Source: Filosporella fistucella (lineage: Eukaryota > Ascomycota > Leotiomycetes > Helotiales). From it: a stretch of 64,000 bases of DNA. The stretch lies in NCBI GenBank assembly GCA_030077755.1, contig JAQJZZ010000008.1, positions 2,728,001 to 2,792,000 on the forward strand, written 5' to 3'. A program made the translations under genes and the position numbers. This document shows, in pieces, positions 1-11,639 of the stretch. Positions within the stretch are counted from its first letter, which is position 1, and every line of letters begins with the position of its first letter. The notes beneath the pieces are model-generated. The model was not told where the DNA came from. It saw nothing but the letters and a program-made list of their open reading frames with translations, and did no database searches.

Positions 1-1990
1 ATTTGGATTAAAGACTATGCTAAAATCGTAAAACCGATATATTCTCTAATAAAAAAAGGAGTAGACTTTAAGTAGGAGCAATCTTAAAAAGATATGCTTC
101 TCATAATTTAATATGCGCTAATATTGGCACTAGCCTTAATAAAAATAAGGTATGGGAAAGACTTAGGAGAGATTATTTTAATAGTGGATGCTAGTCTAAA
201 AGGATAGGGTGCTATACTTTAATAGCTTAATAAAGATAAAAATAGATATTTAAGCAAATATAAAAGCAGACTCTAGTCTTTAGCTAAATAAAACTATAAT
301 GCCACTAAATGAGAATGTAGAGGTGCCTTAAAAATTATAAAGAAAATGAGAGGAGATTTATATAGAGTGCATTTTATCCTAGAAATAAACGCTATAATTC
401 TAGTAGCATAGCTAAATAGAGCCGCATTTAACTTGCCGGGAATAATACTTACACGCTAAATAGCTTGGATAAGACTAATAGACTTTAAAGTTAAACACAT
501 TTTAGGAATCAAGAATATTATTATAAATAGCCTATTAAAAAGACCAATTTTCCTAAGAGATAAAGAGGAAAAAGAAAATAAAAAAGACCTAAATAATTAG
601 ATTAATATAAGAATTTATCATATATTAATATATAATATAGCATTAGCTTAAAAGTAATACCTAAATAAATCCTATTTACCTAAATTTTAAATAATTGCTT
701 CCTTCCTTATAATACTCTAAAATCCGGGCGGTATAATTATATTATAATTTAAAATCTTTAAGAATAAAGCCTTAGATTTTATTATTAAAGATTAGCAACT
801 TTATAAGAGAGCCTTTAGGGATGTCCTAATAAAATTAGTCGTGGATAAAGCTAAAAAGAGGAACCAAGTCATATTGGAATATTATATTAAGGGTAATCAT
901 TATAGAAAAGAAGAGATATATCGCAAATCCGCGAATAGATTTTAGTGGAGTAATGCATTTATTAATTATAGAGCCTTTTATATAAGCTATAAAAAATATT
1001 AAATGAGATTAGGGTTAAAATATAATAAGCCACTTTATATAACTTAAATAACCGGCATATGATAGAAAATAGGTTTTAACGTGGTTTATATGCCAAATAA
1101 TAACGGTAAGAAGTTCTTTATTTTAATAAAAGATAATTTATTTAGCTAGCTAAAAGGAAGAGCCTTAATAAAAATAAACGCTACTTTAATAGCAAAATTT
1201 ATCTAGGAGGACATTATTTATAAGTATGGGATTTTTGGGAGACTTATAATAAATGGAGGTCTAGAAAATAAGGGTATTGCTACGGAGTTTACTAAGAAGT
1301 ATAGAATTAAAAGAATATAAATTTTAGCATATAATTTAAAAGTAAATGGAATAATTGAAAGGGGATATAAGGATATTCTAAAATCGCTAATAAAAATAAT
1401 AAGAGGAGGGATATAAAAATGGACTAAAAAATTTTATTTAATCCTATTAGCATGCCGAATTAGCATATACGGATTAACCGGTATTATATTATTCTTTTTA
1501 CTTTATAAAAGGGAAGCAATTCTTTTAATAGAAATATAATATCCCGTTTAAAGAATGCTAGATTAGAAGAAAATAAGAATACGAGCTAATCTTTTAGCTA
1601 TATAAGCAAGATAGCTAAAATTGAGAGATAAAGATATAAAAGAAATTACCTTAAAAAAAAGAAGAATTAGGGAATTAGGAAAGAAAGCATTTAATAAAAC
1701 TCACAAATTATAAATATATAGCCTTAAAGTCAATGACATTATTCTAATTCTTAATATAAAGAAGGTAATTAATATATCTTTAAATGCTAAACTCAAATAC
1801 CAATAGAGGGGACCCTATTAAATTACCTTAGCAAATAATATAAAAGGATATTTTAAGCTAAAAGAGCTAAATGGTATTTAATTATAGGGATCATTTATAG
1901 GAAATAGGCTAAAGAGGTTTATTTAAAAAAGAGAAGGATTTATTATAATAGACCCTATTACATAGGATAATAGTAATAGCGATAGCTTAA
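1..1990 (+). mobile_element. Decayed Ty3/gypsy retrotransposon, 3' half of pol (RT end, RNase H, integrase)
   Basis: Conceptual translation on the plus strand gives the end of a reverse transcriptase, then an RNase H with a VDASLKG-type motif near 185-215 and the sequence around ATKxECRGALK near 300-340. An integrase core lies near 1080-1400, with INGGLENKG around 1250-1270, and a C-terminal region extends to about 1960. The order RT, RNase H, integrase is that of Ty3/gypsy (Metaviridae-like) elements. Reading frames are broken by many TAG/TAA codons, as expected from C-to-T change at CAG/CAA and G-to-A at TGG. The element enters from beyond the left edge, so gag, protease and most of RT are not visible. 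No matching LTR pair could be assigned. It is non-functional. Confidence 0.85.
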
Positions 1991-4480
1991 AAGGGTTAAA
2001 TAACTCAAATAAATCTAAATATAAAGACTTTAAGGGCGATAATTAATAAATATTATTAGCGGCGACTATTTTAAATCACACTAAATTAGCTAGCTATCTT
2101 TAGGCTTAGGCGATATTATATTAACATTTAACTTAGCCCTAAGTAGGAGCCACTCTTTAAGATAGCGGGAGAACTAAAAGCTCTATAAGCGCCATCCTTA
2201 CGCGGTAATTAAAAGATTACCTTAATAGTTAAAAACTATAAAGAATATTAATATAATATCCCTTATTTGCTTTTATATAAGATCCATTAGCTCGCGTTGC
2301 CCTAATATATGGGATGAGGCCGATTTTAATTATAAATAAGCAGGAGAGCCGAAGCTTTATAAGTGCTTTAAATCGGTATCTTTAAACCTCTTTTAAATAG
2401 GATTAAAAAATATCTCAACCGCACCCTAGGCAAGGTTTTAGGACACCTTTCTTATAATTACAACTCCACGGAGGGTTTAATATTAGATTTACTCTAATAA
2501 ATTAAAGTAAAAAGGTAATAGGAGACTAGGATTAGACTAGGAACCTATTATGAGATACACTAAAATAAACCTTAAAAAAGCCCTTAAAAGAAAAACCCTT
2601 AAAAATAAAATAAAGCCCTTAAAATTCCCCTTAATTTTAAATGGTCGCTATTTCAAATCTTAAGGAAAAGCAATTATAGCTAGCAATTATCCTCTATTAA
2701 GACTTAAAAAGGCAATAATCTTTATAATTAATTTAGAATATATTTATTCTAGCTCGAAAAATAGAGTATTTTCCCTTAAATAATTAATATTCCCTACTAG
2801 CTTCTTAGCACACCGCTTATTAGAATATAAATATAAGGTTTAAAAAGTGCCCGGGCACCTCCCTTATAGCTATAATAACTTAATAAGTTTAATGAGCTTT
2901 TATTATAAAAGCAAATAGCTAAAGTCCATAATAGCTAGCTATTAATTAAAGATATACTTCCTTTATTAAAGGAGATATCCTTAAAATTTGCATTAATAAC
3001 CCTTTAAGAGTTTTACGTTTATTAGAGAAACTTTAGCGATAATAACGTTCCTAACTATAGGTAGGTCTTTCTCACATTCTCGCACGGATCTATAAAGAGG
3101 CACTCTCCCTAGCGAAAGCCGAAGGTGTATGTGATATAGGATGAGCTATTAAGATAAGTATGATATAAAAAAAAAAGAAGCTATTAAGCCCTCTATAAAA
3201 ACTCTTAATATATATTAATTAAGGTAATATACCGCTATTTAAATATATAAAGCACGCCCTATATAGCTTAAATAACCCGTGAAAGGCACTTTATAAAAAT
3301 AGAGGCTTAATATACTTTTAATCCTTTAACCTATAGTTTGGCACTAGCCAAAAAGATCCTTATAAAACTCTTTATAGTAATAAAAATGAATAATATTATA
3401 AGGATAAGTAAAGAAATATAAGGAAAATAATTAAACTGGCCACGCTACTAGTGCTTACCGACATTTACCTATTTATATAGAGCCCTATTACCTAATACCT
3501 TATTATCCTATATATACGTTCGAATTCGAGGTTCTCGTTTAAGGTTATCGACCTATTTATATCCTAATTACTAGTATATAAGTCGAAGTTATTAAAGGAA
3601 GGAAGGATTAAAGGAAAGAAGGAAGGACGGAAAATGGGATCTAAGAAGTATAAAAGACGGTTAGCTAATTAATTCTTTTAAACCAACCAACCGTGGAAGA
3701 AACCATATCTAGCCTAAGACTAATTAAGGACGTGTCGGCTGCCTTGGGCGAGTATAAAAACCCTATGCGTGATTACCATGAGACTATTATAATAAAGTGG
3801 CACTTAGCTTATATAATTACCCTAATTTAATTGCTTTAAGAGAGCGCCGAATAATGACGACGATATTAAATAACGACGATAATCATTAATAAAGGAGTAA
3901 GACTTAATAAGAAGTTAGAGAAGGGATAAAAGATATATTAAATAATAAAACTTAGCTCTAATAAAAGGCCAAAAGTATTTATCTTTAAGTATTATTATAT
4001 CCCGTAATTATAAAAATCTTAATCTATTATTAGCGCATCTTTCTATTATTTACCTTAATAATAGACCTTTATAATTAAGGATAATAATAGCGATAAGGGT
4101 ATTTAAGGAAGGATTATTATCGCCATAGGCCATTATAAAAGAGGTGGGCGAAAAGTTATAAAGAAAATAGGAAAAATGTTAAGTTTAAGAGGTTAAAAGG
4201 AATGGGAGGGTTTATATACGCTATGAGAAGCCATGTGAGCCTGGAATTGAGAGTAAATGGCCAATTATCCGCTATTCTTTAAAAGCAAACTTTTAAGGAA
4301 GGTCACGGGATATTTTCTTTTTAGGTTTTAATATTAAGGATCACTTTATTCTTTTAAGCATTTCCTTACGATTAGAGTTATTTGGGCCTATTTTAGAAGA
4401 CTTAAACGTACTCGTTTAATAAAACTGGGTGGGGGCGAGTATAAAAGGGCTCTAAAATTAGTGTTTATTATACTAGTCAC
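1991..4480. other. AT-rich, RIP-like DNA without a recognisable gene
   Basis: Very AT-rich sequence follows the gypsy integrase. It may include the element's 3' non-coding part or LTR remnants, since short GC-richer patches resembling promoter-like GAGTATAAAA occur near 3750 and 4435. A purine-rich GGAAGGAA stretch lies near 3595-3640. No open frame or domain was recognised, and no repeat pair long enough to call an LTR was found by eye. Confidence 0.5.
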
Positions 4481-4554
4481 GTGTGGCACGTGTTCGGCTA
4501 TTTTCTAGTATTTTATTATATCATTCCAGGGCTCGACCTTCTATACTTAGAGAC

Positions 4555-5300
4555 TTAGACAATAATGCCATAATTACTAAAGACCACCAGCTGCTTACCC
4601 TTTTTATTATTTATATTATTTGTGGTTCTGTTTATAATATAAATCAACATGTAAAAGAACGATTCAAGGTCATGCCGGTAAGTATGCCCCTTTCCTTGGA
4701 GCACTTCAATCGCCATGAACTGCATGGTACCAGTCCGATGACTGGCTCTACTCGACACGCTGCCTAGCTCCTTCGCCAATTCCAGATCAATCAATCTTCC
4801 TTTCTGTTCACCTTCAGTAGCATGTTCTGTGATGATGATGTTGTTGTTTTTTAGAAATATCTCGATGAAGAATCTTCCCACCCTCAAGCAACAACCTGTG
4901 AGCTGCAATAGCGTCACGCAGAGCTTCTAAAGTTCTTTGACTGACCTGTATGCGTAGAGTGGTCGTCCAGCTGGTGAACCTACTAAGCAGTAGTGTATCC
5001 GATTGCCGTATGCACCACTTTCCTGGCTAGCCAGGCTGTCAAGCTGGGTTTCCTCAACGCTGCAGACTTCACCTGTGTCTGGCACATGTTCTCCCACGCC
5101 CGGTTCCATTTTCGCCACATCGGTCTGGCTGTCATCCGATTTGAATCTCTTCATTGCACCTCTCTCAGGCACAGATCCTTCGTCTCGTTTTCTTTTCTGC
5201 CCGGAAAACGAAATTGGGGTACTCTTTGTAGTAATTCCGAGACTGGTCAAGCGTCCCACGCTGCTTCTGGATCTTCCCCGGAGACTAAGTTAGGATATCT
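4555..5300 (-). pseudogene. FunK1-type fungal protein kinase, C-terminal kinase-lobe relic
   Basis: Two minus-strand reading segments (5259-4927 and 4917-4555) together look like a FunK1 kinase (fungal-specific protein kinase family). The upstream segment carries a basic, disordered stretch and ends in SVKEL, the usual approach to the catalytic loop. The downstream segment contains GRLIDLELAKELGS, HRTGTMQFMAIEVL and YRHDLESFFY, which correspond to the DFG-equivalent region, activation segment and following helix. Between them a TAG stop and a shift put the catalytic loop HRDISKNN (about 4875-4850) in another frame, with a second shift restoring the frame. Those lesions make it a pseudogene. 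FunK1 genes are often multicopy in fungi, so this copy is dispensable. Confidence 0.8.
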
Positions 5301-5598
5301 GAGAAAGTCTTTTGGGCAAAAGCCTTCAATTGCTTTTTACCGAACTTTATAAATATAAATAGGGCTAGAAAAGGCTTTAAAGGTATAGTGTCGGAATTCG
5401 CGTGATGAAGAGTAGCACTAAATAATCTTACCGAGTACTCTTATTAACTTATCAGGCGACTAATTTTGGCTCCCGACGCGCTATGCCTACGTCTTCACTC
5501 TAACCTCAGGTTCTATATATGGACCCCTAATACCAAACGAAGGACTTCTTAAAGTACTAAAAGACGACGAGCTCACTATCCCACAAATAAACGTTGCA

Positions 5599-6190
5599 AT
5601 GTCATTAGCAGTTTCGCCTCGCGCCTTTACCCTCTTCCATAAATTACCTTTCGAGCTCCAAGATATGATATGGGAGTTCACGCTATCGGAACCACGGCTA
5701 ATTAGCGGAGAAACCTGCTTTCGCGAATGGTGGTATGGCAGAATTATACGTTTCTTGTCGCCAGTGGCGCTACATGTGTGCCACCGCTCTCGTGCTTTGG
5801 CGATGAGACTTCTCAAACGCACTTATATATAGATTCCCGGCATCCCTGGAAGTAAAATAATTTATATCAATCAAGCCTGTGACTACTTCGCTATTATGAA
5901 GCTAGATATGCAGATGAACATGAAAATTTCAAGGATTATTGCCGATCCCGCCCTCGTAAATAGAGTGGTGATCTCGGGAATAGGGGTAAATGAAACTTTA
6001 TCAAATATATTCTATTATTGCGACCAATTATCGGGACTTTAGGAGCTGATTTTAACGGACCGGGCATTACTCTATTTGATTTACAAACTTACGTTTCCTG
6101 GCCGCAAATACTGCGAGGTATCACTGGGTACTTTAAAACTCGTCCGCCGTGTTTAACAAGTTTTCTTAGACGAAAATAGATAGGTTATAG
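5599..6190 (+). pseudogene. 2EXR domain protein relic
   Basis: The frame starting at ATG 5599 reads FTLFHKLPFELQDMIWEF and then CHRSRALAMRLL. This is the signature of the fungal 2EXR domain, named for its two ExR motifs, in proteins of unknown role. The first TAG interrupts after 77 codons, but the same frame continues with recognisable protein (residues around SNIFYYCDQLSG and RALLYLIYKL) through further TAG/TAA codons to about 6190. No frameshift is needed to follow it. This is stop-only decay of a single-exon gene. The downstream limit is uncertain. Confidence 0.75.
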
Positions 6191-6503
6191 TATCTGGTTG
6201 CTGGTTTGGTAGAGATTAATAAAGTTAGTCTCATTTTTTTAGAATTGTAACTAGGGGCTGAGTAGACTTAAGACTGTTAGAGCCTATAAAGAGGCTTATG
6301 GATCATTTATAATTGAATTGCAGACCAAAGCTCGGGGAGTAGCCCCTAATTGAAGTCAATCTTAACCGTATTTTGTTGGCTCACCTATTATAGGCAAAAC
6401 ATTAGTTTGCAGACTAAGTTATATATGGTAATATTAGCTAATATAAAACATATCTAGTATAAGGATAGGGGCGAGAGAATATTTTATGAAATAAGTTAAC
6501 TTA

Positions 6504-6781
6504 TTAAGGTGTGCACAGATTTTAAGATGCTTCAAGTCAAAGTACCTATCATTTTTTTCGGCACACCGGTTTTTTCGGCATACACGGACAGACGTTAGTT
6601 CTTGCATTGAACCCGCGTCAGAATGTCCTTTAGAAATAAAGCAGCCGCAATTTTACCACCGCCGCAAATAATGATAAACAACTGCCGTAACGTCCATCCC
6701 TGCGTGCCGGAAAACCCTATGTGCCGGAAAATTTTATTAGTATATTGACTTCGAGTATGAAAAAATCTATGCACACCTTAA
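6504..6781. repeat. Palindromic MITE-like repeat, about 95-bp inverted arms
   Basis: The left end, TTAAGGTGTGCACAGATTTT, is matched in inverse at the right end (AAAAATCTATGCACACCTTAA). The similarity continues inward about 95 bp on each side to a TAACGTC/GACGTTA border, leaving a centre of about 90 bp (6601-6689). Both outer ends read TTAA. The structure resembles a miniature inverted-repeat transposable element. However, the right arm continues without a break into the longer repeat at 6690-7155, so the true unit may be different: two element ends lying head to head. Confidence 0.6.
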
Positions 6782-7155
6782 TCTGTCGTATTTTTGGTTT
6801 CAAGGTAGATTCTATAGCTACTTCTTAATACCCTAAACCCCTCCTAATAGAGAATTACGTTCGTATCGTTGCCCTCACTCCTGATTTGTATAGAGTCACC
6901 TTTTGTAGGGTGATAGACTTCCTCTCCTCTAGCTCTACCACTGAGCTGGTACTATCTCTAAAACTTATAGAAGGGTCCAAGGCGAGTTCTTATGCCTCCT
7001 CACTCTGCGGGAGATCGTTAACAGCGTTATGGCGGCTGTGGCGTGCAGATTTATGTAAGATTGCCACCCGGGCAGGTACCTCAAACCTAAGAAGCGAGTG
7101 ACAATCTTGGTGGGGCACGACGCGGCACGTGCGTTGTCTAGGCCGAACGCTCACT
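6690..7155 (+). repeat. Left arm of long inverted repeat flanking the NLR gene
   Basis: This stretch starts right after a TA at 6688-6689 with ACGTCCATCCCTGCGTGCC. It is matched in inverted orientation by 11060-11521. Alignment by eye shows near-identity at the outer 40 bp and continuous similarity (roughly 65-75 percent, not computed) through landmarks such as CGGGAGATCGTTAA, TATGGCGGCT and GCGAGTGAC. The inner border, around 7115-7155, is soft. The small open frame at 6886-7101 inside it is most likely part of the repeat rather than a gene. Confidence 0.7.
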
Positions 7156-7537
7156 TATATAATCACTGGACAAGCCGCGGGGAGCTGTTGCCTGATTAAG
7201 TTACTGCCTAGGATTTAAGGCCACATATTCGAATTCCAAAGTTTGCAGGTAAATGAGTCTTTAATCACTTCAGATTTGTTTGTATCAATAAGATCAACTC
7301 AATCGAAAGCAGTTACGAATATCCTGTTCCTATGCCTTCCAGAATCCGGAGTTGTCCGACTGGCCGGTCTTGCGCAGTTCCAGTCATGTACGACAGTTCT
7401 ATTGCCTCCCAGCTGAGTGCGCCAGCCTTAACGCGACATCTTCTCCAACCTTCTCCTCACTTCACATCGATACAATTTCGGCAGCCCATTAGCAATAGAG
7501 AACCTTTCCTTCTGCGATCCTCAAATATAGTCGAATA
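7156..7537 (+). promoter_or_regulatory. Upstream region of the NLR gene
   Basis: This stretch lies between the inner edge of the left inverted arm and the ATG at 7538. It has a more balanced base composition than the flanking RIP-affected DNA and no convincing coding frame. An open frame at 7332-7538 overlaps the presumed 5' UTR and has no recognisable features. The promoter therefore sits inside the inverted-repeat-bounded unit and would move with the gene if the unit is mobile. Confidence 0.4.
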
Positions 7538-10500
7538 ATGCGTCTGCTACAGTTTAACAACGACGGCGATTTCAGCCTGACCGAGTTCTTTGACGACATA
7601 CCCAAGTATGCTATACTTTCACACAGATGGGAAGCGGGGGAGGTCACTTTCAAAGATCTAATAGACGGCACGAGTAAAGCCAAGGCTGGCTACGGCAAGA
7701 TAAAGTTCTGCGGAGAACAGGCGAGGCTTGATGGATTGGAATACTTTTGGGTGGACACATGTTGTATCGACAAATCGAGCAGCGCGGAGCTCTCTGAAGC
7801 TATTAACTCGATGTTTCGCTGGTACCAGAAAGCAACTAGATGCTACGTTTACTTATCAGATATTTCGACACTAAAGCGGATAGCAAACGATTCGTCTACC
7901 GAGTGTACTTGGGAATCTGCTTTCCGAGCAAGCAAATGGTTTACACGAGGCTGGACCTTACAGGAACTCCTTGCTCCAAGATCGGTTAAATTCTTCTCCC
8001 AAGAAGGTGAACGACTAGGTGATAAGAGAACTCTGGAGCAACAAATCCACGAGATTACGGGAATCCCTGCCACGGCGCTTCAAGAAAATCCTCTCTCCCA
8101 ATTCGACGTCGATGAACGACTCTCGTGGGCAAAGAGTCGACAGACTACCCGCGGAGAAGATAAGGCATATTCGCTCTTTGGCATTTTCGATGTCCAGATG
8201 CCACTTCTTTATGGCGAAGGAGAAGTCAAGGCATTTCAGCGGCTTCGCGAGGCAATAGAAAAACCTTTGCAAGGTAAGTTTTGTCCCGACGACTAATGCC
8301 TAACGCACCTCCTGGTAAGTCGTAACGGTCCAGCTGACCCCGCGCTAATGACGTCCCGACCCGCAGATCGACCAGAGACTCCACCAAACCCGTCAATCGT
8401 CATTCCCTTCAGTCGCGACGCAGACTTTGTCGAGCGAGGAATACTTGATCAGATTTATGAGAAATGTGCTGTGCTAGGATCTCGGACCGCGCTTGTTGGC
8501 TTGGGTGGCGTTGGGTGAGTATGAACACTTCGGTGAGTACGGATTGCTAACGGCTGTAAAGTAAATCGCAACTCGCTATCGAATATGCGTACCGAGTCCG
8601 AGAGGAGTCACCGGAGACTTGGGTGTTCTGGGTCCATGCAAGCAATGCCGCGCGGTTTGAGCAGAGCTTTCGAGATATCGCAAACTACGTCAAGATCCCG
8701 GGACGACAGGACCCACGAGCAGATATATTCCAGCTCGTGCATGACTGGCTGCGCGATGAGAGGAAGGGGAAGTGGATTTTGATACTGGATAATGTAGATG
8801 ATGCTGGCTTCCTCGTCGAGGCTCAAGGGACTGGGCCAAAGGGGCAAACAAGCGGCAGAGGAAGTGAGAAGGTGAAACGGCTTGTGGAATACTTGCCGCA
8901 ATGCCCGAATGGGACCATTCTCATTACCACAAGGACTAAGGTGGCGGCGATGCAGCTTGTGGAAGATAATAACATGATTGCAGTAGAGCCTATGGATAAG
9001 GTTGACGCAATAACACTGCTTGAGAAGAAGCTCAGAGTCCAAGGCGACAACGGTAACATCGGCGAGAGCAGTGATATTGGTGAATTAGCTGCAGGGCTGG
9101 AATATATGCCGCTTGCTATTGTTCAAGCAGCGGCATATATTTCCCAAAGAGCACCGAGGTGTTCAGTGTCGGAATACCTAGACAAGTTTCGGGAAAGCGA
9201 CCGTGAGAAGACAAGTCTATTAGACAATGACGCTGGACATCTTCGACGAGACCGAGAGGCAAAGAACTCTATTATCATCACATGGCACATATCATTTGAG
9301 CATGTCCGTCAAAGCAGGCCGTCGGCAGCTGATTTGCTATCTCTAATGAGTCTGTTTGATCGGCAAGGGATTCCTGAGAGGCTGATTCGAAATCGAGCTG
9401 AAATCGAGGATTCCAGTCCAGTCAAAGGAAACAATCAACAGAAAATACGACCTCGAGGAATCCAGCGTCTAACCCGCCTCTTTCGTCACAAGAAAGATCG
9501 CACTGAAGGCCGTGCACAAGATGAAAGGAATTATGGGCGTAGTAATGAATTTGAGGACGACTTGCTTGTTTTGAGAAACTACGCGCTGGTCTCCCTCTCC
9601 AAGATCCAGTCAGCATTTGAAATGCACGCACTCGTACAGCTGGCGATGAGAACATGGCTAGAACAAAGGGGAGACTTAGAAAGGTGGAGGCGAGGCTATT
9701 GTAAGATCCTTTCCAATGAATTTCCTTCGGGAGAATACGAGAATTGGGCCAAGTGCCAAGAACTTTTCCCACACGTGCAATCGGCAATAACACAGAAGCC
9801 AAAGGCACAAGATTCTTTATTAAACTGGGCTTTAGTATTATATAAGGCAGCATGGTATGCCTATGAAATGGGAAGAGGTGTGGAAGCGGAGAATATGGCG
9901 GTTCAGGCAACAGAAGTTCGAAAGAAGATTCTCGGTGATAAACACAGTGATACGCTAGGTGGGATGGCAATGGTGGGCTTGGTGTATAAGCTTAATGGGC
10001 GGTGGGATGAGGCTGAACAGCTGGATGTCCAAGTCATGGAGACGTTTAAGACGAAGCTCGGAGTGGACCACCCTTCTACGCTGACGAGCATGGCCAACCT
10101 GGCATCGACCTACCGGAACCAAGGTCGGTGGGATGAGGCTAAACAGCTGGAGGTCCAAGTCATGGAGACGTTCAAGACGAAGCTCGGAGTGGACCACCCA
10201 GACACGCTGACGAGCATGAACAACCTGGCATCGACGTTTATGAACCAAGGTCGGTGGGATGAGGCTGAAAAGCTAAACGTCCAAGTCATGGAGACGTTTA
10301 AGACGAAGCTCGGAGTGGACCACCCTTCTACGCTGACGAGCATGGCCAACCTGGCATCGACCTACCGGAACCAAGGTCGGTGGGATGAGGCTGAACAGCT
10401 GGAGGTCCAAGTCATGGAGTCTCGCAAGACGAAGCTCGGAGTGGACCACCCAGACACGCTGACGAGCATGAACAACCTGGCATCGACGTTTATGAACCAA

Positions 10501-10902
10501 GGTCGGTGGGATGAGGCTGAAAAGCTAAACGTCCAAGTCATGGAGACGTTCAAGACGAAGCTCGGAGTGGACCACCCTTCTACGCTGACGAGCATGAACA
10601 ACCTGGCATCGACCTACCAGAACCAAGGTCGGTGGGATGAGGCTGAACAGCTGGAGGTCCAAGTCATGGAGTCTCGCAAGACGAAGCTCGGAGTGGATCA
10701 CCCACACACGCTGACGAGCATGGCCAACCTGGCGTTTACGTGGAAGGGAAATGGCAAAGAAATTGAGGCTATCGGACTTTTGGAAGATTATGTACGAGTT
10801 CGCAAACGTGTCCTAGGACCGAGTCATCCTGATTCTATTTCATCCTCCACAGCTTTAGCTGCATGGAAGGCTGAGAAAGAAGATGTTGTATTGTCAATTT
10901 AG
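7538..10902 (+). CDS. HET-NB-ARC-TPR NOD-like receptor (STAND protein)
   Basis: Exons 7538-8273, 8367-8514 and 8562-10902, joined by 93- and 47-bp GT..AG introns, give 1074 residues. The N-terminal HET domain (about residues 20-220) shows AILSHRWEAGEVTF, YFWVDTCCIDKSSS and WFTRGWTLQELLAP. An NB-ARC domain follows, with P-loop GLGGVGKS near 290-297 (the second intron splits it), Walker B WILILDNVDD near 366-375, ILITTRT near 413, and a GLPLA-like GLEYMPLAI near 473. The C-terminus is a run of 42-residue kinesin-light-chain-type TPRs. Fungal HET-STAND proteins trigger non-self or heterokaryon-incompatibility cell death. NB-ARC is the switch and the repeats are the likely sensor. The gene is intact amid RIP-damaged DNA. 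Its ligand is unknown. Confidence 0.92.
9997..10752 (+). repeat. Six tandem 126-bp TPR-coding repeats with 252-bp higher-order pattern
   Basis: Units start at 9997, 10123, 10249, 10375, 10501 and 10627, each encoding 42 residues beginning GRWDEAE. A more diverged unit lies on each side. Units 1, 3 and 5 share ETFKTK and HPSTL; units 2 and 4 share HPDTL and LASTFMNQ, so the array looks built from dimers. From about 10027 the sequence of unit 1 repeats unchanged in unit 3. Such near-identity means recent expansion or gene conversion. It is a feature of fungal STAND genes whose sensor repeats change quickly. Confidence 0.93.
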
Positions 10903-11059
10903 CGTCCTGCAAATGGGTAAACTTGATAGATTTCAAAGTGTACTACTATAATATAAATATTCGTAATACGTTGTCGATTTGTAAGTTATTAGTAAATTAC
11001 TCAGTGTGACTATTTGAGCTTTTCAGTAAGGCACCTCTGCCAATATCGATTAGTTCTTG

Positions 11060-11521
11060 GCAAAGGATCACGTGAGTGTCGAAGTCAGGCAAGTGGGGCT
11101 GTTTTCCGCGAAGATCGTCACTCGCTTTAATCCGAGGTACCGACCCGCGTGGCGATCTTGTATCAATCTGCACGTTATAGCCGCCATAATGCTATTAACG
11201 ATCTCCCGCATTGCGGGAAGGCTAAAGTAACTCGATTAAGACCCTTTAATAACTTTCTGAGATAGCGTAAGCTTAGTGGTATAGCTATGGTAGTGGAAGT
11301 CTATTATGATATAAAAGGAGGCCCTTTATGAATTAAACCTAAGACGACGACGAGAATGTACTTTTTTTAGTCGAAGGCGTTTAGGATATTCGGGAGTGGC
11401 CACGGAATATAACCTACAAAAAATAATTAGAGGTATTGCGTTATGCATAGATTTAATAATACTTAATATACCGATTAAATTTTCCGGTACATAGGGTTTT
11501 CCGGCACGCAGGGATGGACGT
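11060..11521 (-). repeat. Right arm of long inverted repeat flanking the NLR gene
   Basis: The reverse complement aligns with 6690-7155: outer end ACGTCCATCCCTGCGTGCC at 11521 going left, then shared landmarks CGGGAGATCGTTAA, TATGGCGGCT, CGGTACCTC and GCGAGTGAC. This arm has more A/T substitutions than the left arm, consistent with stronger RIP. It starts about 160 bp after the NLR stop codon, so the gene's 3' UTR and terminator may lie partly inside it. Confidence 0.7.
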
Positions 11522-11639
11522 TAGCCTAGTTATCAATAACTGGAGGTAATTCTATTTGCAACTTATCTTGTTCTCTTAGAGTAATTATTTCCCCCTATAT
11601 GCTTCTTACTTCTAGCAATCTCTCTATCTTTTGGTATCT

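Larger units (their letters stand above)
6690..11521. mobile_element. Candidate TIR-bounded unit carrying an NLR gene
   Basis: Inverted arms of about 460 bp begin with the same ACGTCCATCCCTGCGTGCC sequence and face each other across 4.8 kb. A TA dinucleotide sits immediately outside each end (6688-6689 and 11522-11523). TA target duplication is typical of Tc1/mariner elements, including fungal Fot1/pogo types. No transposase is present between the arms; the only gene is the intact HET-NB-ARC-TPR receptor. It could be a non-autonomous element that captured a gene, or simply two opposed copies of the same repeat beside the gene. The sequence alone cannot separate these. Confidence 0.45.

Noticed and set aside
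2000..4480. LTR of the gypsy element
   Set aside because: Promoter-like GAGTATAAAA patches occur twice, but no repeat pair with TG..CA ends could be aligned by eye.
9422..9970. 182-codon minus-strand open frame
   Set aside because: Lies entirely opposite the NB-ARC/TPR exon with no domain. Shadow.
9903..10707. Several minus-strand open frames of 60-97 codons across the receptor's C-terminus
   Set aside because: They are mirror images of the 126-bp TPR-coding repeat and repeat with the same period. No independent coding signal.
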